Below, in pieces: positions 1 through 5,083 of a stretch of 5,083 bases of DNA. The position numbers and the translations under genes are program-made. The notes below the pieces were generated by a model. That model worked only from the letters and a program-made list of their open reading frames with translations, had not been told where the DNA came from and ran no database searches. The number at the start of each line of letters is the position of its first letter. Position 1 is the first letter of the stretch. Origin of the DNA: Verrucomicrobiota bacterium (GTDB lineage: Bacteria > Verrucomicrobiota > Verrucomicrobiia > Chthoniobacterales > UBA10450); the NCBI GenBank assembly GCA_003221375.1, contig QHRI01000023.1, positions 1 through 5,083 of the forward strand, written 5' to 3'.

Positions 1-1864
1 GGATCGACACCTTGACCGCGCCGTTCACAAGCAATGTTACCCGGTAAACGCCCGGTTGCAGTCCCTGTGAACTATAGCGGCCTTTTGCATCGGTCTTAAC
101 TGTGCTGAACACCTGTTTTCCGTCTCGGGATTCGATCCGAATGTCTGTGCCTGTAATCGGTTCACCTTTTGCATCTTTGACAAATCCCTGAATCGTCGCT
201 GGCCCGTCGGCTGGAATTTTGTTCGTTCGGACACCGGGTTCCAATGCGCGATCATCCACACTGATGTTGACTCCCGTCTCGGGAGGCGCACCGGCCACGT
301 CTGCTGCAATTTTGTTCGTTCGCGGACCGGCTTCCAATGCGCGATCACGCGCACTCGTGGTGGATCCCGTGTCTGCAGGCATAGCGATCACATCTGCTGT
401 AATTTTGTCCGTTCGTTGGTCGGCTTCCGATGCGCCATCACGCACACCGCTAATAACTCTCGTGTCTGCAGGCGCAGTGGTCACTAGAGTGTTCGCGCGG
501 GGCGGATCCAAATCTCCCGGAGACGTGTAATCCGGAACTGTTAATGGATTAGATGGATTCTGTACGGGCGTGCTAATGCCGAAACTGCTTATTCCTGTCG
601 GATGACTTACATCGTGGGCGGAAAGCGAAACGCTAGGCGCTCTGGTCTCGGTAGAACCTTGTAAAACCGCAATGCTTCTGTCTGGGAGATTAAACTTCGA
701 CGCTCGGAAAAGTTCGCCGCGAAATAACGAAACCGTGGCCGCGCCCAAAAGTACACCCATAGCCGCTGCTCCAACTAGTTTGGGGTTACGCTGCGACCAG
801 CGCCAGATCCGAGCTGGAGGTGAAACCGGGCGGGCGACGATTGGACGGCCGTCGAGCCAGCGTTCCAGATCGGCTGCGAGGTCTCCGGCGGAGTGATAGC
901 GCGCTTTTGGATCACGTTCGAGACAGCGTGCACAAATGGTCTCCAAATCCCGATCGAGCGATGGTGCCAGCGAGCGTAGTCTGGGCGCCTGCGTTTCAGA
1001 CGCTTGGCGAATCACGGAAACCGGATTGGAACCCAGGAATGGTGGACGCCCGGCGAGGACGTTAAACAGAACTGCGCCGAGACTGTAGACATCCGCGGCC
1101 GGGGTAACATTGGCAGCTGGACCATTTGTTTGCTCAGGGGCAATGAAACCTGCAGTTCCGAAAGTCGTTAGCGACCTTGTAAGGTCGTTGTTCCCGTCCA
1201 GCAGCTTGGCCAAACCGAAATCGCTGACAAGTGGCTCGCCTCGATCGTTGAGCAGAATGTTTCCCGGTTTGATATCGCGATGGAGCACTCCCCGGCTATG
1301 GGCGTACTCGACAGCCCGCGCCACTTTTGCCATGAGTTGCACGCACTTCCGCGGTTGATCGCGAAGAGAAGCCGCGGTCTCTTGCAAACTTCCATTCTCC
1401 GCGAACTTCATACTGAAAAACGGAAGTCCGTCCTCGCTTTCGCTCACTTCATAAATCGGAAGGATGTTCGGGTGATCCAGACTGGCCACGGCCTGCGCTT
1501 CTCGTCGGAAACGCTGCAGGGCTCCATGTGAATCAGCGCGATAACTAAGGACGCGCTTTACCGCGACGATGCGGCGGGAATGTCGTTGCCTGGCGCGATA
1601 GATTACGCCCATGCCGCCGCAACCGATCTGCTCGAGGATTTCGTAGTTGCCTAAGAACCAAGGCTTATTGGTTGAGTCTACTTCAGAAAGTACGCTCTCA
1701 TAGGCCACCTTGGATACTTCGCCGCCAGTCTCGAGTCCCTTGAGCAACAGGCAGCTAACACAAACTCCAGTGTCGAGTCGCGTGGTTGCGCCGCACTTCT
1801 TGCATTTTGCGCCGCCTTTAGTCGCGCTCGGGAGTGAATCAGAGCGCTCGTCAGAAGTCGTCAT
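1..1864 (-). CDS. Transmembrane Ser/Thr protein kinase with N-terminal zinc ribbon and C-terminal carboxypeptidase-regulatory-like domain (3' end outside window)
   Basis: The frame is open from ATG at 1864 to base 2, 621 codons without a stop, so only the C-terminus is missing. Residues 21-38 carry a CxxC-x10-CxxC zinc-ribbon-like motif. The kinase domain spans about 74-337: glycine loop G81-C-G-G-M-G86, ATP lysine K103, helix-C glutamate E122, catalytic loop H195-R-D-I-K-P-G-N202, D215-F-G, A242-P-E, D258 and R322. All catalytic residues are present, so it should be an active RD-type kinase; its activation loop holds T229, S231, T233, T234 and T237. A membrane helix lies at about 363-381, giving a cytoplasmic kinase and an outer C-terminal half. 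That half contains a Ser/Thr/Pro-rich stretch, three 31-residue repeats (461-553) and, from about 556, a beta-sandwich resembling the carboxypeptidase regulatory-like family (IQGFVKDAKGEPI, TDAKGRY, LQPGVYRV). The start lies five bases after the ECF sigma gene's stop. A purine-rich AGGAAG (1880-1885) is 15 bases upstream, so translation is probably coupled. The substrate is unknown; the sigma factor is the obvious candidate. Confidence 0.93.
   Translation of the reverse strand, partial: MTTSDERSDSLPSATKGGAKCKKCGATTRLDTGVCVSCLLLKGLETGGEVSKVAYESVLSEVDSTNKPWFLGNYEILEQIGCGGMGVIYRARQRHSRRIVAVKRVLSYRADSHGALQRFRREAQAVASLDHPNILPIYEVSESEDGLPFFSMKFAENGSLQETAASLRDQPRKCVQLMAKVARAVEYAHSRGVLHRDIKPGNILLNDRGEPLVSDFGLAKLLDGNNDLTRSLTTFGTAGFIAPEQTNGPAANVTPAADVYSLGAVLFNVLAGRPPFLGSNPVSVIRQASETQAPRLRSLAPSLDRDLETICARCLERDPKARYHSAGDLAADLERWLDGRPIVARPVSPPARIWRWSQRNPKLVGAAAMGVLLGAATVSLFRGELFRASKFNLPDRSIAVLQGSTETRAPSVSLSAHDVSHPTGISSFGISTPVQNPSNPLTVPDYTSPGDLDPPRANTLVTTAPADTRVISGVRDGASEADQRTDKITADVIAMPADTGSTTSARDRALEAGPRTNKIAADVAGAPPETGVNISVDDRALEPGVRTNKIPADGPATIQGFVKDAKGEPITGTDIRIESRDGKQVFSTVKTDAKGRYSSQGLQPGVYRVTLLVNGAVKVSI
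206..484 (-). repeat. Three in-frame 93-bp tandem repeats in the kinase outer region
   Basis: The repeats are three head-to-tail units of exactly 93 bp (392-484, 299-391, 206-298). They encode kinase residues 461-491, 492-522 and 523-553. Each unit starts with V, has P-A/P-D/E-T at positions 5-8 and a D-R-A-L-E-like core, and ends R-T-N/D-K-I-x-A-D. By my alignment units 1 and 2 share 16 of 31 residues and units 2 and 3 share 18 of 31. No insertions or deletions break the register. They lie between the membrane helix and the beta-sandwich domain, so they probably form an extracytoplasmic spacer or binding array. I do not recognise the repeat as a named family. Confidence 0.9.
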
Positions 1865-1869
1865 GGGGA

Positions 1870-2643
1870 TCACGCGGTTCTTCCTGCAAGCGCCACACAC
1901 AGATACCGGATCTCGTCGTCTACGTCGGCAGGATTTTCGACCGTACGTGATACTTCAGAACGCAGCAAGCTCCGATAACGCTCTCGCATTTTGTGCAATT
2001 GTTTTTTCACCACGGTCTCAGTGACTCCCAAATTCGCAGAAAGGTCGGCGTATGATATCTCATCGCGTTCTTCAGTAAGGTGATGGCTTAGTGCTTGGAA
2101 AAGCCAGAGTTTGCCTTTGGTTTCGCATTCTTCGCGCAGGTATCGAAACGCGTGTTCTACTACCGTTGTCGCCCAGCTGAGATCGAAGAGCCTTTCCGGC
2201 GATAATGACTCCAGTGCCTGGGCGGAATTGGAGAATGCCAATGGTGCCTCCGCCGTCCAATCGTCCCACGAAATGAATTCCGCATCACCGCCGCGTTTGT
2301 GGGCATGGGCTTTTTCAGCAGCGTTAATGAGAAAATTTTGGAGTGACCTGAGCAAGAGCGAACGGAACCGGCCACGATTTCTATCGGCGTGTTGCAGCCA
2401 GTTGCGCTCAAGCATTGTCACAAAAAAATCCTGCGTCAGGTCCTGCGCGTCCTCGACGGAATAACCGCGCGCCCGGACAAACGAGAAAATAGGTCGCCAA
2501 TAAGTACGGCAAAGTTCGGTGATCGCGTTCCGTGCATTTTGCTCTTCACTTCCCGAGTTGACGGCGGAAAGGATGAGGCTCCAGCGGGTAGTTACAAACT
2601 CGCGCGGTCCGTTTGCACCCTGGTCGCCAGCCTTCCCGTTCAC
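1870..2643 (-). CDS. ECF-family RNA polymerase sigma factor
   Basis: This is a sigma-70-type factor of the extracytoplasmic-function class, which directs RNA polymerase to a regulon not visible here. Numbered from GTG at 2643 the protein has 257 residues, longer than the 170-200 usual for ECF factors. Region 2 is about 36-116: it starts ITELCRTYWRPIFSFVR, continues VEDAQDLTQDFF (the core-binding 2.2 helix) and ends with the DNA-contacting stretch RFRSLLLRSLQNFLINAAEKAHAHKRGG. A long linker of about 75 residues precedes the region 4 helix-turn-helix at about 194-230 (ISYADLSANLGVTETVVKKQLHKMRERYR). A C-terminal tail (VENPADVDDEIRYL) is typical of long ECF factors found beside Ser/Thr kinases in Verrucomicrobiota, Planctomycetota and Acidobacteriota. 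GTG at 2643 is preferred because GGAGGA sits ten bases upstream; the longer TTG start at 2661 overlaps that site and lacks a ribosome site of its own. No anti-sigma gene is adjacent; the kinase occupies that place. Confidence 0.92.
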   Translation of the reverse strand: MNGKAGDQGANGPREFVTTRWSLILSAVNSGSEEQNARNAITELCRTYWRPIFSFVRARGYSVEDAQDLTQDFFVTMLERNWLQHADRNRGRFRSLLLRSLQNFLINAAEKAHAHKRGGDAEFISWDDWTAEAPLAFSNSAQALESLSPERLFDLSWATTVVEHAFRYLREECETKGKLWLFQALSHHLTEERDEISYADLSANLGVTETVVKKQLHKMRERYRSLLRSEVSRTVENPADVDDEIRYLCVALAGRTA

Positions 2644-2653
2644 GAGAGAACAT

Positions 2654-2659
2654 TCCTCC
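2654..2659 (-). promoter_or_regulatory. Shine-Dalgarno site that decides the sigma factor start
   Basis: The minus strand reads GGAGGA here, ten bases before the in-frame GTG at 2643. An in-frame TTG at 2661 would overlap the first base of this motif and has no purine-rich site of its own. The ATG at 2653 is out of frame with the sigma factor. The motif therefore favours GTG, which removes six residues from the longest reading. Spacing is slightly long, so the TTG is not fully excluded. Confidence 0.6.
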
Positions 2660-2712
2660 AATCTAAAAAGAGATGCAACGCTGCCTCACGCAGTCTTGCG
2701 GATTGTTGTGAT

Positions 2713-2745
2713 GTCGAGCCCTTCGACTTGGCTCGGGACAGGCTC
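2713..2745. repeat. REP-like imperfect palindrome between the tRNA and sigma factor genes
   Basis: This GC-rich segment has nested inverted repeats. CGAGCC (2715-2720) pairs with GGCTCG (2730-2735) across nine bases, GTCGA (2713-2717) pairs with TCGAC (2723-2727), and the outer GAGCC (2716-2720) can also pair with GGCTC (2741-2745). The wording CTTCGACTTGGCTCGGGACAGG resembles, from memory, a dispersed intergenic palindrome seen in several environmental phyla. It lies in the leader of the sigma-kinase operon, 70 or more bases before the sigma factor start. Whether it is multicopy cannot be seen in one window. Confidence 0.5.
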
Positions 2746-2764
2746 CGTCGCCGGTCCGGGGTAG

Positions 2765-2780
2765 TCCCGCGAGTGCGGGA
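2765..2780. other. Short perfect GC-rich hairpin
   Basis: TCCCGC (2765-2770), a four-base loop GAGT, and GCGGGA (2775-2780) form a perfect six-base-pair stem. It lies 110 bases beyond the tRNA 3' end and 122 bases before the sigma factor start. No run of T follows on either strand, so it is not a standard intrinsic terminator. It could reduce read-through from the tRNA or belong to the neighbouring palindromic repeat. Confidence 0.4.
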
Positions 2781-2833
2781 AGAAGGTCGGGAGGCATCTC
2801 TGGATTGCTTGGCTGCACCTAAACAAGGTCACG

Positions 2834-2875
2834 CTTTCAAACTTCAACGTCCAAACTTGAACGCCCAACACCCAA
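2834..2875. repeat. Six degenerate 7-base tandem units
   Basis: On the plus strand six contiguous heptamers all end in AA: CTTTCAA, ACTTCAA, CGTCCAA, ACTTGAA, CGCCCAA, CACCCAA. The consensus is roughly NNYYCAA, or TTGRRNN on the other strand; one unit has G at the fifth position. The register is exact for 42 bases and then breaks to an eight-base CCTTGCAA. The block is 14 bases downstream of the tRNA 3' end, in non-coding DNA. It resembles the heptameric intergenic repeats known from cyanobacteria in style, not in sequence. Function is unknown. Confidence 0.55.
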
Positions 2876-2889
2876 CCTTGCAAGAAGTT

Positions 2890-2973
2890 TGCCGGCGGAG
2901 GGGCTCGAACCCACACGATCTTGCGATCACTGGATTTTGAGTCCAGCGCGTCTGCCAATTCCGCCACGCCGGC
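2890..2973 (-). tRNA. tRNA-Leu(CAA)
   Basis: The 84-base cloverleaf decodes UUG leucine codons. The acceptor stem GCCGGCG pairs perfectly with CGCCGGC and is followed by discriminator A at 2890. The D arm is GCG...CGC with GG in its loop. The anticodon stem CTGGA/TCCAG encloses CTCAAAA, giving anticodon CAA (2937-2939). A long class II variable arm, GATC-GCAA-GATC, supports leucine. The T arm is GTGGG-TTCGAGC-CCCTC, with one U-U mismatch at the second stem pair. The 3' CCA is not encoded, so it must be added enzymatically. The anticodon, long arm and conserved loops leave little doubt. Confidence 0.97.
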
Positions 2974-2985
2974 GTTGCGGAAGTG

Positions 2986-3013
2986 ACATTACGAAATCAA
3001 CAGCGAAGCTCAA
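2986..3013 (-). promoter_or_regulatory. Probable sigma-70-type promoter of tRNA-Leu
   Basis: On the minus strand TTGAGC (3013-3008) and TAATGT (2991-2986) are separated by 16 bases. They match the -35 consensus at four of six positions and the -10 consensus at the key first, second and last positions. The -10 box ends 12 bases before the mature tRNA 5' end, a suitable distance for a tRNA promoter with a short leader. The call is by eye, and the -10 match is modest. Confidence 0.4.
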
Positions 3014-3452
3014 GCGACGCCGTGGTGCTGCGTAGTTCGCCCATCTAAACTTCAGAAAGCTGTCATCCGCTTCATTTACTCCTACGTGACGAAATGATCG
3101 GGCACCTTCACGAACGAATCTTCTGTCGTGAAAACATCGTTTGAAGAAATACATCTGTATTGTCGCGAAGAAAATTGCAACAACTGCGAGGGCCAAAATT
3201 AAACGGGGACGTTAACGTGGCGCGGTGTTATGAATCAGCACGTTGTCCAAAACCCGCCTTTCCGCACCGCTGAGTGCTGGTTCGCTGCCATCATCTGATG
3301 GTGCACAGATAGTGGTTCATTAATAAGCTTAATCGGCGTCATCCACGCATTCGCTGTCGGAAAGCTTAACAGTTTCTAAATAACGAGTTCGCGCGCCAAA
3401 TTTTTTGTGCAACCACTTCGGGAACAACCCACGATATTCAACAAGCGCATTT

Positions 3453-3487
3453 GTGGCAACGGGTCGCGCGGGAATTGCCACCCGCGC
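3453..3487 (+). promoter_or_regulatory. Two competing hairpins covering the ribosome-binding region of the propeller gene
   Basis: GTGGCAA (3453-3459) is complementary to TTGCCAC (3475-3481), and GCGCGGG (3466-3472) is complementary to CCCGCGC (3481-3487). Both stems are perfect seven-base-pair helices, interleaved and sharing base 3481. With no connecting loop between the 3' arms they probably cannot coexist fully, so they are best read as alternatives. The second ends four bases before ATG at 3492, where a Shine-Dalgarno site would lie, and no strong one is visible. A translation control element is possible; chance in GC-rich DNA is not excluded. Confidence 0.35.
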
Positions 3488-3491
3488 ACCT

Positions 3492-5083
3492 ATGATACAT
3501 CGAATTTCCATCTCTTCGCTGGTTGTTATTGCTTGGTGGTGTGCGGTTCTTCCAATAAACGCGCAGGTCAACGTTACTCAGAAGCAGAACAATCTTTCCC
3601 GCGATGGCCTTTACATCGATTCGGCATTCACACCTTCAGCCGCGGCTAGTGTGGCACGCGACCTGAACTTCGACGGCACCATTGCAGGTAACGTTTACGC
3701 TCAGCCTCTTTACATCGAGAACGGCCCAGGCGGCGCTGCGATGGTTATCGTCGTGACTGAATCGAATAATGTTTATGCGCTCAACGCCAGTACTGGCACA
3801 GTGATTTGGCAGCGCAACGTTGGCCCGCCTGTCAGCTCAGGTCTGCCGTGCGGCAATATTAGTCCGCTCGGCATTACAGGCACACCGGTTGTCGATCTCG
3901 CCACCCGGTCACTTTTCTTTAATGCCATGATCGATGGCGCGACGAAGAAGCATTTCATTTATTCCTTGAATGTTGATACAGGCGCTATCAATCCCGGCTG
4001 GCCCGTTGATGTAGACGCCACAGCGACGTACAACGGCACGACCTTCACTTCTCTAGTTCAGAACGAGCGAGCAGCACTCGGGCTGGTTAACGGCGTCGTC
4101 TATGTCCCGTATTCTGGCCATGCCGGCGACTGCGGCGCCTACCGCGGTTGGGTTGTCGGCGTGCGAATCAATAATCCAGCCAGCGTGACCGCCTGGGCGA
4201 CCACGGCTGTCGGTGGCGGAATTTGGGGCCATGGCGGCGTTGCCAGTGACGGCACTAACCTATTCGTGGTGACCGGAAACACCTTCAATACTGGAGGTAA
4301 CTGGAGCGGTGGCGAAGCGATTATTCGTTTGCAAGCTGGGCCGATCTTCAGTGGCAATCCGACTGACTACTGGGCCCCTACCAATTGGCTCTCACTCGAT
4401 AATGGCGATACCGATCTTGGCGGTTGCGGCGCAGTGCTTTTCGATGTACCCGGCGCGACGCCTAGCCAGCTGGCGCTCGCGTTAGGCAAGGATGGCAATG
4501 CTTATTTATCAAATCGTAGCAATCTCGGCGGCATCACCACACCGGTAGCCTACGCGAACGTGGGTGTAGCAATCAGAGGTCAATCCGCTGCCAGTTATCG
4601 CACAGCCAACGGAAGATACTTTGTTTTTCGGGACGGCAGCAGCGCGATTTCGGCTTATAAAGTTACTGCAACAAACCCGCCAAGCATAGTCCCTGCTTGG
4701 ACCGTGAGTCAGAGCGGCCAGGGATCGCCGTGGGTTACGACTACTGACGGCACTAATAATGCCATTGTGTGGGTGGTCGGCACCGAAAATGGCGACCAGC
4801 GCTTGCACGCTTACAATGGCGATACTGGCGCGGTTGTTTACGCCGGCGGCGGGACAAACGAGCTGATGGCTAATACACGCAAGTGGAACGGTGGAATCGT
4901 CGCGCGCGGTCGGGTCTACTTTGCCGCCAGCAACAAAGTTTATGCTTTTAAGGTGCCGGCAGGAACACCCACACCAACACCGACGGCGACTCCTACGCCA
5001 ACAGCAACTCCGACTCCGCCACCGCCGACACCTACGCCAACTCCAACTCCAACGGCGACACCTACACCTGCACCGACGTCGAC
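3492..5083 (+). CDS. Secreted PQQ-like beta-propeller protein with Thr-Pro linker (3' end outside window)
   Basis: The frame is open from ATG at 3492 to the window edge, 530 codons, so the C-terminus is missing. Residues 1-24 form a signal peptide: positive MIHR, hydrophobic ISISSLVVIAWWCAVL, then PINA with likely cleavage before Q25. Residues about 30-490 form a quinoprotein-like beta-propeller. Blade motifs of the PQQ-repeat type are NVYALNASTGTVIWQ (93-107), FIYSLNVDTGA (155-165), RLHAYNGDTGAVVY (437-450) and KVYAFKV (482-488). NVYAQPLYI (67-75) and GKDGNAYLSNRSNLGG (332-347) recall the propeller family common in Acidobacteriota and Verrucomicrobiota. I see no dehydrogenase active-site signature, so enzyme activity should not be assumed; a binding or scaffold role is equally likely. 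Cysteines C120, C214 and C312 may form disulfides outside the cytoplasm. From 492 a Thr-Pro linker leads to an unseen C-terminal domain, perhaps a surface anchor. No strong Shine-Dalgarno precedes the ATG, but the signal peptide beginning directly after it supports this start. Confidence 0.92.
   Translation, partial: MIHRISISSLVVIAWWCAVLPINAQVNVTQKQNNLSRDGLYIDSAFTPSAAASVARDLNFDGTIAGNVYAQPLYIENGPGGAAMVIVVTESNNVYALNASTGTVIWQRNVGPPVSSGLPCGNISPLGITGTPVVDLATRSLFFNAMIDGATKKHFIYSLNVDTGAINPGWPVDVDATATYNGTTFTSLVQNERAALGLVNGVVYVPYSGHAGDCGAYRGWVVGVRINNPASVTAWATTAVGGGIWGHGGVASDGTNLFVVTGNTFNTGGNWSGGEAIIRLQAGPIFSGNPTDYWAPTNWLSLDNGDTDLGGCGAVLFDVPGATPSQLALALGKDGNAYLSNRSNLGGITTPVAYANVGVAIRGQSAASYRTANGRYFVFRDGSSAISAYKVTATNPPSIVPAWTVSQSGQGSPWVTTTDGTNNAIVWVVGTENGDQRLHAYNGDTGAVVYAGGGTNELMANTRKWNGGIVARGRVYFAASNKVYAFKVPAGTPTPTPTATPTPTATPTPPPPTPTPTPTPTATPTPAPTS
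4965..5083 (+). repeat. Low-complexity Thr-Pro (TPTPT) linker-coding repeat
   Basis: Codons 492-530 of the propeller gene alternate Thr and Pro with a few Ala and one Pro4 run. The DNA is a degenerate ACN-CCN hexamer array that continues past the window edge. Such linkers usually separate a secreted domain from a C-terminal module or anchor. The varied synonymous codons suggest selection for the peptide rather than recent slippage. Assembly errors are possible in such repeats. Confidence 0.9.

Larger units (their letters stand above)
2974..3491. other. Divergent intergenic region between tRNA-Leu and the propeller gene
   Basis: This 518-base stretch separates two divergent genes and I see no convincing protein gene in it. 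It contains the likely tRNA promoter and a ten-base perfect palindrome ACGTTAACGT (3209-3218). It also has a palindrome CCATCA-TC-TGATGG (3288-3301) of operator size and two direct copies of AAGCTTAA (3325-3332 and 3362-3369), whose starts are 37 bases apart in an AT-rich patch. Two overlapping hairpins lie at its right end. I could not pick a convincing promoter for the propeller gene; the AT-rich 3318-3380 area is the best candidate zone. Confidence 0.6.

Noticed and set aside
219..530. Plus-strand frame with apparent internal repeats
   Set aside because: The repeats are the mirror image of the 93-bp kinase repeats on the other strand. The kinase frame is continuous and has conserved motifs upstream.
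1710..2024. Plus-strand frame across the sigma-kinase junction
   Set aside because: It is antisense to both real genes, and no known protein motif is visible.
2765..2780. Intrinsic terminator for the tRNA
   Set aside because: The stem is good but no T-run follows it on the minus strand, and it lies over 100 bases past the tRNA end.
2389..2940. Plus-strand frame of 183 codons
   Set aside because: It is antisense to the sigma factor and crosses the intergenic repeats and the tRNA; its sequence shows no domain features.
2686..2967. Minus-strand frame beginning MAELADALDSKSS
   Set aside because: This is the well-known false protein produced by translating a tRNA-Leu gene; its first third is tRNA 2890-2973 and the rest is repeat-rich intergenic DNA.
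2890..2973. tRNA-Leu as the attachment site of an integrated element
   Set aside because: No integrase gene and no direct repeat of the tRNA 3' end is visible in the window.
2927..3196. Minus-strand frame with a hydrophobic start and ending GGIGRRAGLKIQ
   Set aside because: Its end runs into the tRNA and its last residues are another classic tRNA translation artefact. The start is TTG without a ribosome site.
4965..5083. CRISPR-like or satellite array
   Set aside because: The periodicity is hexameric and in frame, encoding Thr-Pro; there are no spacers.

Overview
The window looks like chromosomal DNA from an environmental, probably soil, bacterium of the Verrucomicrobiota or a related phylum such as Acidobacteriota or Planctomycetota. 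This is inferred from three things: an ECF sigma factor of the long RWSLIL...DLTQDFF type directly followed by a eukaryotic-type Ser/Thr kinase, the kinase-tail wording DLERWLDGRPI..RP, and a secreted PQQ-like propeller protein that runs into a Thr-Pro linker. Base composition is moderately GC-rich and even. Apart from short intergenic repeats there are no mobile elements and no CRISPR array.

Layout. On the minus strand, reading from high to low coordinates, there is a tRNA-Leu(CAA) gene (2973-2890) and a 246-base intergenic stretch holding three small repeat or hairpin structures. An ECF sigma factor gene follows (2643-1870), and five bases later a transmembrane Ser/Thr protein kinase gene (1864 to beyond base 1). 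The kinase reading frame is open for 621 codons and leaves the window inside a C-terminal beta-sandwich-like domain. On the plus strand, divergent from the tRNA and separated from it by 518 bases, a secreted beta-propeller protein starts at 3492 and leaves the window at 5083 inside a TPTPT linker.

How the genes fit together. The sigma factor and kinase almost certainly form one two-gene signalling operon. The kinase has a cytoplasmic N-terminal half (Cys4 zinc-ribbon-like motif plus a complete catalytic domain), one membrane helix, and an outer half made of three 31-residue repeats followed by a carboxypeptidase-regulatory-like domain. A plausible model is an outside signal controlling a cytoplasmic kinase that modulates the partner sigma factor; this is inference. 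Nothing in the sequence links the propeller protein to that pathway.

I see no clear evidence of an unprecedented system. The points most worth a second look are the outer half of the kinase with its 93-bp in-frame tandem repeat, a run of six 7-base units next to the tRNA, and two competing hairpins just before the propeller start codon.
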